Shown: positions 20,425 to 35,400, counted from the stretch's first letter. The stretch: DNA of 64,000 bases from Enoplolaimus lenunculus (GCA_030248215.1 JASANG010002029.1:124001-188000), one strand, 5' to 3'. Made by a program: numbers and translations. The notes: generated by a model not told the origin, from the sequence alone.

Positions 20425-23400
20425 CTACTGGGCATACGGTTATAAATTCGGGTAGGTGAATGAGAGAGTAAGTAAGGTTAGACTTACTTAAATTATAGAT
20501 TGAAAACTATAGTTTGAAATAAAGTTTTGACAACAGTAATAATGTTTGCTGAATGCAGTTTTATAGCATTATTTCTGTTGAGACATGAACGTTGTGGAAT
20601 GTAAAATGCATTTCGTATTAAGTCACAATGGGTTTGGTGTAGGGGTGTAAGCTATTGGAATGCGGAGGCTACGATCTATGAAGAGTGCGAAAGAGTGTGG
20701 CCCTTGAGTTACCAACTGAAGAAGTGGATAAAAATCGCGGGACGAAAATAATATCAGAGGTTTGAGTTTTAAATTACCTGGCTACGCCATTTTGTATGTG
20801 TAGTCGTCGAGTCATTTGTTGTAAGTCAGAGTTGTATACTGGAGCGAGCGAGTGAGTAATGGGTGGGTATTAAAGAAATTGTGTCTTTCGTAGTGTGTAA
20901 ATGAATTATGCCATTGGTGTTGTAATTCGTATTGTTGGAATGTAAACAATCATGTGGGTAAAATGCAGTCTGGCTGGATAATATCACTGTTGAGGGGGGT
21001 TGAGTTCAGATGTGAAAATCTGTATCTTGCAAGAATCTACGAGATTTTGTCATCCGAACTTGTCGTCCGACAGCGTTCTAAGGCCAAGTCTTGACCTAAG
21101 CATAATCCTGAGCGTAATTTTAAGCGTATAATGGCCGGCATGAAATTGTGGAGCTGACGAGATTCCGGCTGATAAGGTGTTGGTAGACGCGTTGCCGGGT
21201 CACAAATTGGTGTGATGTCATATGACCAGTTTACATCTTGAAGTGTTATATAATAAATATCGCCCAATTGTATTAAGGTGGTGTTCGTATACCCGGTTTG
21301 GATGGAATTGGTTGGTTGATATTTGGAAGAGAATATGGGATTTTTTATACACCGAAATTGAAATTTTTGAAAAATTTGATTTTTAAGCTCTCATGTCTCC
21401 TTGGACCCAAATTATCACGACAATTGGTCGATCGACAACTCGTAATCCGAAATCTCGTCGACGAGACAATTTGTCATCCATGATTATGTTTACTAAAGGG
21501 CTTATTGTTAGGATTGTATTTACACTTTGCCTTATGGCCAATACTCTCAAATGTGTATGTATATATACGTAGCAGATGACACAGGGATAAGTTTTCCAAC
21601 TCACTAACTATTGCAGTTGCTGATCTCAAAATTGGCACTGAATTAGTGCAAAATCAAATCTGGAAAATGTGCTAAATTTCGCAGCTTACCATTCAGTGAT
21701 TCGAAAGTTATCTCTAACTGGTGATGATAGCCGATAGGTATTCATATGTTTGAGAATAATGGTGTAGAACATTGTCGGGTGCCGATTTATCGAAGATTCG
21801 TCAAGTGCTTATAAGTTGATTTTACTGTTCGCGTTTTAACCGCAACAACAACAACAACCGAAAAACGTGTGAAATCGTTTTTTGTTGTTGTATATTACAT
21901 CTGAACACTGATTTAGAGATTGTGTTGCGAAAGTATGTGCACTTGAAAAGTTAAGTGGATATTGTAGATCTTTAAAGCGACAGCGGAAAAATCTACTGGT
22001 GTCCTACAGCGATGGTACAGTTAAGACATGTATTTATAATCGTCGGCAGTTGAGGACTGATTAAAAAATTGGTAAATATATGGACGTCAAGCTAGTGTGA
22101 TGAGACTCAGCTTTACAATATCTGTAAAGATTCGCTGTCAGTCGTGTAAATGAATTTGTTTTGAACTGAAAAATGAACTACGGATCATTTACGCAGAATA
22201 ATATATGGCTTCCAAAAAAGATTCTAGATCTGTCGTTAGAGACAAGAAAGAGTTGGTTCAGTGTCTTGTGAGTTCAATTTCAAATCTGTTTGAATGTATT
22301 TAAAACGTTATTTATTTGAATTCGAGTGGGTATATCCCAGGAGCGTCAGCAGAAAATTGTATTTGGGGGCGCACCGAATAATCTTGGGGGGGGGGGGGGC
22401 TCGCACAATTCCAATTCAAGATAATTTACTTTAGATAGAGCCTATTTGGGGAGCACTAGCCAAATGTGGGGGGACGCCCTTGGTATAAGATCATATAAAA
22501 GAAAATTTTTAGCTCGTAAGATCAAGATTATTTGAATTCTAAAACCTAATAGAAATAGCTTTTTTCTCGTCTCAGGAAATTTCGGAAGAGGATATTTTCC
22601 TTTATCCGTCCCCTTATTATACGCCGCTGTTTTGATAAAGGCTGTTGTACACTTTTACATACATTTAAGCTTAGGCTTAGATTAGATTCAGAAAAAGTAT
22701 ACCTTTGCCTAATCTTTCTCTTAAGCCTGAGCCTTACGATATCGTAATTGTGGTGGAATGTGTACACGAGCCTAGCACGAAAGTCCGGTATTGGGAATAG
22801 CGCTATTACGGTATATATCGTACGTGAGTAACTGATTTACGATACCGCACAGTGATGTACGGTGACGGACGGCGCCAAACGTCATAAAAAGCAGAGCGCC
22901 ATCCTTAGGGTGCGAGTATTTGGTTTTCTGTGGTTGTCACTTTGAATTTATTACCCTTTCTTTTTTTAACATCTTATTTATCATCAAGTTGGGAAAACAG
23001 ATTTGACTGTCGATTATATATTTTGTTGGCGATGCGCGTGTTGGTCGTCGGAGTTTCAAAATTGAATGTACGAATTGTTTAAAGGCGCCCGCCGCATAAG
23101 CCGCAGTGCAGTTATAAGTACAAATATGTGATTAGTGACCGCTGGTGTAAGTTTGATTTTACTAGTTTTTTTATCTAAGTTTGAAATGTTGTATAAACGA
23201 CCCCCGCTGGTACCAATTCATAGTAGAAGACGCAAGAAGATTTTCTAATTGGAGCAAGAAAAATTTTTCAAATTGGAAATTTTTTCGTGCATTTGCAAAA
23301 TATTCGGCCACTGGGGCGAAGCTGTATCGTAGCAGCAGGGCGGCGCCCCTTCGCGCCTGTAGCTGCGAGACCAAGTATAGATGTGCACTATTCTTGGCCT

Positions 23401-26400
23401 TGTTAAAAAAATTTTAAATGACCATTACGTATGTATCGTCAAAATACTGCCCACACCGCGAGAGTTATTGTCCATTTGAGTAGGTCGTTAGTTGTCGGAG
23501 AAAGTTTAACGATTGTCAGCGTTTTTGCTTAGGGGTAGGGGCAGTGTTTGCAGGAGGCGGTATGAAGTGTCATTCTACGTAGGATCACTCGGGACTTTCA
23601 TACCTTTTTACCAGCTATATAACTGGTCTACGTAGCGCGGATCGAACTCTCGAGTTTGAAGCAAACACTCTACAACTGCACCACGTAATCCGACTGTCCC
23701 AACTGCTTTTAGCGTCGTTGCGGTATTGGCTGGTTTGTTTAATATGTAAATCTAAAGATATATAATGCTTTTGCCCGTCTTCGGTAGAATTTTTGCTCAA
23801 GGTTTCGGTAATTTTAGTTGTGATGGAATTTTTGTATTTTATAAATGTTGTATCGTTCATGAAGTGGTAACGTTCACGGACGACAAAGGAGGCGCGGAGC
23901 GGCGGGGCCTCGGGGCGACGGAGCCCCCACCCGGGAAAGGGAGAATTCCACCCCCCCCAAACTAGATTTGCTAATCCCACATATTAAACGGATACAGTTA
24001 TAATTTGATAAAATACTTTTATGTAAATGCAGCGATTTTGCAAAGTCAAGATTCGGATTCGAACTCGGATTCGGCAAAATTATGAGTTCGGAAACGGCCA
24101 AAGCTTCGGTTTAGTGTCACGCTGTAGTGATTAAATTCTGCTCTTGTGTACTTTATCCGACAGTCTTAGGTTTAAGCTTTAAATGTGGAAGAAAGTGGAC
24201 AACAGCCGAACTGTTTGTTACAGTTTGATTTCAGTTCGTGATTGGAAACTTGCACAACTTAGCACCAAAGTGTGAATTTTAGTGCAAAATGATTGTAATT
24301 ATTGCTTTGCGATTTATATATATTGTTTGTATTGTGACTGATATTTTAGTACATGTTTTGATTTACACACCCAACACTAGAATTATTTTGAAAGAAGACA
24401 AATTCCCCCCCACAGTGTTTTACGTATATATGATTGCATTATCGCATGCTTAGGCTTAAACTTAGCCTAATTCTCAGGCTTAGGCTCAGCTTCAGCCTAA
24501 TTCTCAGGCTTAGGCTCAGGTTCCTTATGTGTGTGTGGGTCTTTATGTGGAGGAGAGTAAACAAGCACAGATATTTTAGATGCGTGTTGTTATTGTTATA
24601 TAAATCGTGTCATTTAAGCATAAAACTACAACGAACTGAGAATTGACGTTATCAAACGACAGACGTAATAGCATCTATGCAAATAAATTTGAGTAACGCT
24701 TGTGACACTGATTTGTTATGGCAAAGTCAACAATTTCGGTTGAATATTTTGACAAAGACCGAATTGAAATTTAAAACGGTGTGATAATATTGTTAAGGGC
24801 TTTTGCTCACAGTGGTTTTAGAAGTAAAAAAGTTGTAAGCTAGGGATTGTTTGGCGTTGTGTTGAAGCAGTTGCGGACAAAGCAGATCCAAAATGGCGGC
24901 CCACATACGGGTAGGCAGCAGCTCGTAATGGCGGGAAGAAACTTCGCTAACGAAGCGAGCTGGCAGTCAAGTGCAATTTTAGTAAATTTTACAATGGGGA
25001 CCATACCGTTTTTATTGCACGATTTAAGTTCGGCTCGCACGCAACGTTTCCTGACAGCAAAAATAGTTGGACGCTCCCCCTCCTGATCTCCAGCTTCTGC
25101 CGCCGTTGTACGTTGACCTGCCCGCGGTCGGCCTTGTAGTTAAGCTAATTATTTTTCTTAAATACGCAGCCTAAAATTGGTTTTTCTCAAAACCACCTAG
25201 CCAGCCATTAATTTTCTCAAACTGTTTGTCTTGCATAGGCAATTTACCTTGGCGAATGACTCATTACTGAGTAAAATTGCCGTTGATATGTATGGGGGTT
25301 TGTTTAGGTTTACCTAAGGCTAAATTGAAATGTAGCGCAAACCACAGCCGTGTTGTTTTTATCAGACCAACCGCTAAGTTAGCCAACTAGCCGGGTCAAG
25401 GTATATCTGGAGGTTCATGTGGGACTTGTATATTGCGTATAAGCGCGACTCCAACTGTTCACGTATGGTTAAGCCCCACTCTGGCTTCGTTACCGGTCAA
25501 TACGAATGAAGCTTTTTGAGCCGCTTTTGTATATGAGTCATTCAAAAGATATATTTGTGTGTGGGTAGTTTGTTAGGCACCTTGCTGGGTAGACGCTCAT
25601 TGTGTAGCGCTGGACAGCAGGTGTTTTCAGCGGCTAAAAGGTGGCTGTGAGGGTATTGGTTGAGGTTGCTAAGTGAAATTACAATAAAATAACTACTAAT
25701 GATCGATATACTTAGGACACACAGGCCAGGATTAGGTAGACTGTGTGGTGTGGTCTGACGGAAAGAATTTATCTTGTGAGCGGCAACAGGGGCGGGTAGA
25801 AATGTTTTAGCAAGAGACGGCTCGTAAGGCTATGCAGGTTTTTAGAAGCAGAGGTGGCTGGTGAAATGATTGAAGGTGTCCAATTTCGTGCATTTGTGCT
25901 TTAAGGCTTTCTAGCTTGGTATTAGTTGGTGTTGTTCAAACGACGTTGGTGAAGTGTTAGATGACTGCGAACAGGGTAAGGGAAAACTCTTATGGGGCTT
26001 GGCCTTTATGCTCTGGCCGGTCTGGATGAACCTGGAGCTGCGGGAGCTTAATTAGATAGATATCCTTCTATAGGAAACACAGGGTGCAATCGGAAATCCG
26101 ATTCCGATTAGAATTCCGATTTAAAACGAGTTCCGATTCCTATTCCGATTGCACAATCAATCGGAATCGAAATTTACACAGTTTAATTTTAAACCTACTT
26201 GTTGTGATATGTTGTATAAAAATTAAGCATTATTTATCTATTACTTTTCGATAACTTTACTGATCAATAGTTGATTGCAGTTTAGCTTTACAGGGCCAAA
26301 AAAGAATGCTGAGAATTGTTGCCAGCCAACAAACACACTAAATCCATATTATTTATACTTATTAATACAAATTATTCATATAAGTCACAAAATTTTGTAA

Positions 26401-29400
26401 TTCCGATTCCGCGTCCGGTATAAATTTGCTGTACCGATTCTGATTCCGGTATAATCCAGTTCCGCTTTGCACCTTGACGAAAGAGTATGAGCGTCAAACT
26501 GGTGGACAATTATTACCCTTGTTAACTGAAATACGCCTAACCACCTCCATCGACATACCTGATTGTCAAATGTTTTTAATTTATCATCATTTTAGCTATT
26601 TTTATTAATGTAAATTTGAGTCATAGTGACATTCACCGGCTAGAATCAAGCTATTTGACGTGCGTTCGGTAACAGCCGATCCGTGTAATTAATGATGCGG
26701 CTATTTTTACTAATGCCACTTTGTAGCATGCAAAATATTGCAAGTGCAAGCTGCAGGAAAAAATGCTTAAATGATTCGTTGATTAACTGATACTGCAGTT
26801 TCAGGTTCGTAAAGAAGAATTGTTAGCAGAGGCGGTCGGGTGATCTATAGAGGACGTACGCATCAAAAAAATATTGTTAATTTCAAATTCTGTTAAATGC
26901 TGTCGATAAGTTTTGGGCAGCTGTAGTCAGGGTGCAACCGGAATTCCGGTTCCGGTAAATTGTAATTCCGGTTGCACCTTGGCTGTAGTGTATAAATGAG
27001 ATAAGCAAGGTACATTGCGCTTGTGTAATTTGTGGAGAGACGAGTAAAAGCCTTCACGCGAAATTGAATGAAATGCAGTCTGTGCAACTGCAAGGGATTA
27101 CGAAGATGACTGTAGGGGCAGGCGGTTGCTTAGTCTCGTTCGTCCCCGATTGGTGTGGTACTGAACGCTGTTTGTCAATCACGTCCGTGGCTTGCTCAAC
27201 ATGTTTGTGGGGACAAACAGATTTTAGGAGGAATGTACACACATGTAACGATTTCAAATACCTTATCAATGGTCCTGCAACATTGCTTGGGGTCGCCAAC
27301 ATTTGTCTGTAGTTGACTGAGAGCTGAGTACTGTTGTACCCCTTATCTGGCTACAGACCTGGTTTTTTGAATCATCGATTGTGATTAAGTAGTTTGTGTC
27401 GGCGGCTGTCACAGGCTCTGATATTTGTATCGGAAAATGTTATTTTGGACATTGTTTTGAATGTTATGGCAATATTGTGTAATATTGATGTCGAAATCGA
27501 AAGGTTTTGCTCGGCGACAACCAGCTAATGATTAGGGTAGGGACACTAAATTAAAAGAATGTAAGTTTTAGAATTTAATTATTGTTACGCTTTTTATTAT
27601 GTGGATCGCATAAGAGGGGTATATCCATCGTATCCCCCTAACTTTTAGATGTGTTATAATTTAATTATTGGTAAACGTTTTATCATGTGGATCGCAAAAG
27701 AGGGGTATATCCATCGTATCCCCCTAACTTTTAGATGTGTTCTTGGTGTAGCTGGTGTGGTCGCGTGCCCCCCACCATGATTAATTGGGCAGCTTGGACA
27801 AGGGTTTCAATAAGGAAACGAACAAAATATGTATGTTGCGTGACATATGTAATGTTAAGTGTTTTTTGATGTTATGGCCCACGTTTAGATAAAGGGTGGA
27901 CCGTTTTTCTCGTTGGACTTTTATTGAGTAAGGTTAAGCTTTAGGCTATTTTTTGCTCAAGTTTAGGCTAAGGTATAGGCTTAGGCTTAGAAATAAGCGT
28001 ATACTGCTGTAACGGCCGTTATGTATACATGCGCAGGGTTAGGTGAGGCAGGGTGCAACTGGAATATTGGTTTCGTTTGGAATTTTGAATTTTTTAGCAA
28101 GGTATCCGGGTCCGGTGGAAAATCTGATACTAATTTTTTTCGTTCCGGTTTGTTTTCTAGTGTTTATATAACTTGGGTTGCAATTTAACGTGAAGGTAAA
28201 ATGAGTACATATTACATATATCTAGGGCATGTGCAGAATTATCGGTTTTGCGAAATTATATATAATTCTAACGAACAATTTATATGGTTTTCCGGGCCAG
28301 TTATTTTTGTGAGCATTTTCTCTGGGAACATTGCGAGTGTCGGTAATTTACGCCCCTATTAATATCTAAGCAAGTTCATACATATATATGTATATATATA
28401 TTTATATATGGTTAGCGCAAACCTATTTTTTCAATATTATTGAGTTTTGCGGTTAAATGAAAATGGAATGTGTAATATAATTTTGTTTTTCAATTCAGTT
28501 TGATGGTATTCTCGGTTTCGAGTTTCTTTGCCCCGGCCAAAAACCGTTAGCTATTTTTGGCTGGTTATGAGGAAACAACAAATGGTTATTTTTGTAGCCT
28601 GCGAATGTCTAAAGACTCAGACACCAAACGAGATATATTTTAAAGGAATTGAGAACGAAAATGAAATTGTGGGCAACGTAATCTGTATGCAGCGGTGTTT
28701 TTTGTTGTTTTTTGTCTGGTAGTTGGGTGTCTCGTTAAGGTTGCGTGCTAATTTCGCGTTTTGAAACGTTGCGGTTAAAACTGGTTTGTGCGCTGAGGGT
28801 GAGACCACGGGTGTCGACAAGTATAGGCAGTGGCGGAGTACGAAATTTCTGACAGGCGCCACGCGGTAATAGTGAAAAAAGCCATAGAGCGAAGCGATCG
28901 AGAAGCCAGTAGCAATTTTATTATAAAATCCTTAATACAAAATTAAGGTTTTGTTGCCCATTGGGGGCCGTTTTTTTGGGTGGGGGCCCCCTTGGATCGG
29001 ATTCACCTGTGAGTAAAAGCTCATTCGAGCCAGCCTCATTTTTGGTTTCATTTGGTATTATTTGTCCATGATTGGGGTCTTTGGGTATAGCTGATATGCT
29101 GTCTGCCTGATGCTAAAGGGAATAAAATGGATAAAACCCGTTCACTGGCTACTGTTACAAGCCGGTACTGAATAGAGCTCTGACGAGGGCTTGCAGCGGG
29201 TTTTTTTTGCTGATATTAGCTTGAGTGTAGATTGGCTTTTTGGTCATGACAGTGTTGTGATACTTGTATGCTATTATTTGAAAGCTGATATGGTGAGCGT
29301 TTGGTTAGCAATGATGCTATATGGGCTGGTTTGATTGTTTCGAAATTACATAGCTAGATTCAAAAAGTCGTTTGATAGGGACTGAACAAAACTATGTTTC

Positions 29401-32400
29401 CGAAATCGTAGTATACTTAAGTTTTGCTCAAGTATATATTTTAACTAGTTGATCAGCAACTTTTTAAGTTTAAAGTTGTATTTAAGTAGGGTTGTGGAAA
29501 CCTTGCCATCGTTAAAATCAAGAAAACGGAATATTTAAACTTATAAGGTACCGGAGACAGTTCTAAACCACAAAAATTGATTGGTGAATTTGAAACACAT
29601 TTTGATTTAAAAAATAATCTAATTACATTATTTAGTGTAAACTTCGGATCTTATGCAGGATGCATATAGACTTAGGCTGTTCCGACAGTGATCAAAACCG
29701 AAATGCTGTGTTAAGATTTAGCACTAATATTGCGTTTGGCGTCTCCATCGATCCGGTCGCGAGGTTTTTTCGCCAATTTTATATCGCGCGACGTGTCTCG
29801 TTAATAATTTTGCTGGATCCGGTACTGATTCAACAGACTGTTTTGCAATATGCTTCACTAGTTTAGTAATCACGTTGGTCACAGTCCATTTAGTTATGCA
29901 GAGCTCGAAGTAATAGCCAGGAGTTAAGTTTGAGCACTAAACTTTCGCCGTTTTAGAGTCGTTGTTGTGCCGCTTGTTTATAAACGTTGTACCGGCGCGG
30001 GCTGGAGGAGCCGAACAGAGTGGCCAGTGTCCAGTGTTATACAGTTATTAAAATTAAGTTTGAAGTGTCAAAATATGATGAAGCGCAATGTGGAATAAAA
30101 TCGAATGTGAAAATAAAATTAAAGCAATATATGAAAATGAAATTCAATTAGATTAAGGACGTATATATGTAGATGGCGGTTGTTGCCGATAAAATGAAGG
30201 GGTTGGTTCGTTGGGTCGAAGCGTAGATATGTATTTCAGTGTACAAGTGGATACGTATATATGTATGTATTTATCAGGGTGCAAACGGAGGTTAAAAACG
30301 AGAACCGGATCCGAATGTAGATGAAACACAAACAGATGGCTAATATTACATAAATTTTTTCTTAAATTTAACAATTTACCTTTACAGTGTTGTCAATAAT
30401 TGTTTTATTAAACGTCGTCTATAAAAGATTTCAATCATCGGTACTTTGTCTGAAATTTATTAACACACTCACAAATACGATGCAATTTGTGTAAAAGTAC
30501 GAAAAATTGCGCTGCTGAAGTTGCTGGAAGCTCAGGCAAAATTACTACCGGAGCCGGAGGCTGGTTTTAAGCCGGAGTCGGAGGCCGACCTCGTTGTACC
30601 CTGAATTATGTATTAATGGAATACGTACGTAATATTTTATCCATGAGGATTCATGAAACTAGGTATGTAACAGGGTGCAACCGGATACCAAAAACTGACG
30701 GAGCCGGATGTCGATTTTTTGCCGGAGCCGGGTATCCGGTTGCATCCTGGTACAAGCAATACTGAATAGTTGATCAGATTTGTTTACATATCTGAGTGCG
30801 GTTCCAACATGTAGATCCCGGTAGTATAGATTTGACCGAAACCGAATATAAAGTGCATATTTGAATGAAAACAAAAACTTAATCTAGACATTGTCTAAAA
30901 TTTCCATGAACAATTTTTACTTTTAAAACAAAAATTTTTCATCAACCAGATATCCGGTAGGGATGTGCCGATTAATCGGCATCGGTAATAATCGGCACTT
31001 TTCGTGAGTATCGGCATCGCCATTGCAAAAAAATTGCCGATTTTTTGCCGATACTTTTTGCGCACATAACAATCAGTTGGAACGCTATCAATTTCATTTC
31101 TGGGCGCATATCAGGTATCAGCTCAGGGAAATTGTTATCTCTTGCGTTTGTGTTTGAAACAATTAACTGAATTGATGATCCGTTGTTATAAAATTATAAT
31201 CGTGTCTTCATGTAATGATGTAATGTTCTACGTATACTATATGTTTGTTAAGCATTGTGTAAAAGTTGGAATCGGCATCGGCAAAATTTCAAAATAAGAA
31301 TCGGCATCGGTATCTGCATCGTAAAAATTTTGGTAGCGGCACATGCCTAATATCCGGCTTCAGAAAACGACTGAAATAGCAATATTTCGCGGCTCCCTTA
31401 ATGTGTTCAGTGTTGTATATTACGTACTGGTGAAAAGTGTTATGTACGAGAAATAAACGAGGTTAAAGTTTTTGCGTAACGAATATGTATATATTCAATT
31501 GACAATTGTGTAAAGTGCGACTAGCTATGTCATTTTTATAATTTTTCAGCAAACTAATCAATCTCGCAGTGCCGGAAACCATCGACGAGCGCGCGATAAA
31601 CAAACGCAATTTGAGCTATTACAAAAAATATGAAAATTTAACGCTCGCACTCAATTCAGCGCAAGCCGTTGGCTGTAACATTGTCAATATTGACGCAGAT
31701 GATTTGATCAAAGGCAAGCCACATCTGGTGCTTGGCTTGTTATGGCAGATTATCAGGGTAACTAGTGTTTTCTTGTTTACTTGTTGCGTTTTTGTGAAAT
31801 AATGAAACAGGCCTAAGGGTGGTGCTACACTTTTGATGACGTCCAACACTTTGGGCTAGGCTCCCATGGCCCATTTGGCTGGCTATTGGCTCGTGTCTCG
31901 CACTACTAGTTTTGGGTACGGATTTAAAAGCATTTTTCATTTAATTAATACTTCCGCTACGAGGGTGTTTTTGGTCACGAATGTGTTATAACTAGGGTTC
32001 GTGTTCTGAAATTGCGTATATATAGCATCTCTGTCACCAGTTAGCGATATGTTTTTAAACTGACAATGTTAAAATTGACACAAAGTAGAACAAATTAAAT
32101 TGCGAAAAATGTGCTTAATTTCGAAACTCTCACTCTTACCGTTCACTTGTTCGAAAGTTACAAGAGCGACGACCGCTAACTTTGTGATAGGTTTTACACG
32201 CATTTGACAATATTGACCCAGTCGGTGTATGACATTCTGGGTAATGATCATTTGTACGTAGTGGTAGTATGCGACTGAAACAATGCATGCGTAGAATGTT
32301 TGCTTATCCTTAGTTTTGCAAATTCATACGAAAAAAATGAAATTTAAAATTGAACTTTTTTAGTTGTTTGTAAAAAATAGTTATATTTTTTGCATTCTTT

Positions 32401-35400
32401 ACATTCTTAGGGGGTTTTTTTGAAAAGCTTTTGCGCTCCAATCAGAGCATTTTCACGGTAGTATGTTGAAACGGTGAGGTGAGTGAAGTAAATTTTGTTG
32501 ATGGGTTTTGGGTACAAAAAAACTGATGCTTTGGTATAAGTTGGCCTTGTCAGAAGCCGTAGTGTAAATGTAGGGGACGTGCACGAGAGGCCATGTAGAT
32601 GCTGCTCAGAAGACGACATAAATAGGTATAAATGTAGCACAAGCGTAGTCAGGATTCTAATTCGGGATGGTGTAATGTGGTGTTTCTTACATACACGATC
32701 CAAAGGGTTATTTTAAAGTCGCTTAGACGGGTTTTTCTTGTCTCTAACACTTTCGGGAACGGATATATGGCATCCATATCTCTCCTTGTATATGCCGCTG
32801 GAATGGAATGTTCGCATGTTTAATTTTAATGATCGTGTTTAGTTTGATTCAGTTTCTTTAAGTACTTAGTGTCGCTACTGTGGCAAAAATTTCAAACTAT
32901 TTTTGTTTGTTTTCGCTATTTAATCAGAGCTAAAATTTATTAATTTCCATATCTTAATGTCGTATCAATTCAGTTTTCTGCTGGGGTTTCCTGTATTTCG
33001 TTTCTTCAGCGTATATATAATATGAAAAAGTAAAAGTAGCTGTAAGGATAGCTTGTGGTGGTACATAATAATATACGGCCTTCCAATCGAAATTTTAATA
33101 ATTAAGCAGGAATATATACTCAAAATTTTTAGTTTTTAAGTAGTTTTTAATTGAAAATAAACAAAGTGCTGAACTCAGCTACGAATTGTGTTCTGCATAA
33201 TTATTGTATACGTAAATTGATATTGAGCGGTGTAAGGGGGCGGGGCGGATAAGAAAGTACAACATTCACCTGGTGAAATTTCTGGAGGTACGAATCAATC
33301 TCGATGCTAGAAAACTTTTGAAATTGAGATTTATACACTCCCGAAATTATAATCATCGGGGCTATGACCTTGAATATTAATAAGTGTGTGTTGAATTGAA
33401 AGCGTTTCGAGACAATACTGCATTTTTGTGGTGGTTTGTTCAAATTTGCACTATGGTCCAGTCGATTGACATAGTATCAGTTTACTATTATCAATAATTG
33501 CCCGTATCCCTCAGCAAACCGTGAGTTTTTATTATTTCCGTCCACAATTTATTGTGAATGTTTCTAGTCTCTTTTTTGTATTAAATTTTGATTTTGTCGA
33601 TACACTGGTATGTTTACTTTAAAAATATTGCTTTTTTTGTGCTAAAGTTGTTACTGTTTAGTGGACAACAGTTAAAAGCATCAATTTGTGATGAGAATTT
33701 TTAAATTTGAGGGTGAAATGAGAAAACTTAGTATTTTTTCGGCTCAGCATTTAATTTGAACAAATTTTGTTGTTTTTTGCTAAAGTGAATATTAGGGGGC
33801 AGCTTTGAGATTGCTCGATGGTGGGTATTTGTAACTTTTGGGGTCGGACAATTGTCATAAAACTCAAAAAATCGTCACAAACTACGTATTTGTAACAACG
33901 GCCGTACGGAACGCATTTACTCGATATATGTGTTTATAAAAAAACTTGTGTAATTTTTCAGTATATTGTCGCTTGGCCTCGGTTTACGCCGCAAAAGGTC
34001 TATACCAGAGTAGCACCGAATCCACGATTTGACGGAATCCAAATCCAGTGCTAATTTGCCGAATCCGAAACCGAATCCTGCATGTTGCAAATTTCAGATA
34101 TATCTATAATTTGTTTCACAATATCAACGCAATGCCAGCCGTATAACTTTTAATACGTTAATATATTTCGTCCCGACGTCAGTTCTGAGATTTCTCACCT
34201 GAAATAAAAAATATTGATTTTTATAGCAAGGTATTTAAAAAATTTTATTGCTTAAAAATGAAAAACATATTGCCGAACGTTGTTGGATTCGGCTTTTGGA
34301 TTCGGCTTTTCCACAACCGAATCTGAATCCGAACCTCAAATTTTTGCCAAATCCTAATCCGAACCTTTGTTGACACCCTGGTCAGGGTGCAACCGGAATT
34401 CCGGTTCCGGCAATTTTTCACCTTCCGGTTCCGGTTCCGGTAAATTTTTACCGGATTTAAAAATTCCGGTATTATAATTTGGCCGTTTTCTTAACTTTGC
34501 TAATTTTTAAGAATCTCTTTTGACAGCCACTTGTACTCCGAATATAAGCCATTGATGGTGGATTTCACTTCAGTCGATGATGAAAATCTAAAATACAGCA
34601 AATAAAATAAATACCTATGTTCGACTAAGGTTATTTCACAAATAATAGAGCAAAAAATAAGATTAAAATGAAATTTTTGGTGAAATGCATTTTTCATTTT
34701 CCGGTTCCGGTTCCGGTAAAATTTTCAAATTCCGGTTCCGGTAAATTGTAATTCCGGTTGCACCCTGACCCTGGTCTATACTAACTGGCAGGGTACGGCC
34801 ATAGGTAAAAAATGTCCAGCCCACAGCAGAAAGTCAACATGTTTTGCCGGAATTGAAGTTGACGGTGAAACATACGTACCCATTTTAATAACATTCATTT
34901 TGTTCATTTTGGAAAAAGTTTCCGCAGTGTTGTCAAGTTAGTCTTTAAGTTTCATTTTAAAATCTCTGTGAGTAAACCTTATAGAATTACTCAAAAGTTA
35001 CCCGGGGCGGTTAACTGTCGAGCGTAAGGGAATAGGAGCGCACCCATACACTTGGTGATCGAAGGGTTCGAAGAAATCAGACGGTCTCGAGGTCTGGATA
35101 GTTCCAGTGGAGGGTTTCGTTGAATTTTGGAGCACTGAAAAGTCATATTTATATCGCAAGGTTTCATTAGAAAGCTAGATGCTAGACAGTGCTAATTTCA
35201 ACAGTGTAAATTTAAATATTTCACGACATTGTCCAGAAGAAGTGCCAAAAGTTACACATATTGGACTGGAGGTTGAAAATTATTTTAGTCCTTGCGGATT
35301 AAATATGATGAGGTCACCCACGTCGCCGCACAACTTTTCGTCATCCTTGAATGTTGCAAACAACTTAATGAACGACACAGCGGTTTTAAAATACGAAAAA

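Larger units (their letters stand above)
16168..31549. other. Plastin intron 4 (15.4 kb)
   Basis: No further plastin exon is needed: exons 4 and 5 join through a split Cys codon. The intron holds many MITEs (listed separately), microsatellites, a poly-G run at 22386-22399 and tandem duplications. ORFs inside it (for instance 19292-19492, 23615-23980, 24840-25086) have no recognisable domains. Parts with nothing recognised include about 18800-20080, 24530-26079 and 28200-29900. Confidence 0.8.
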
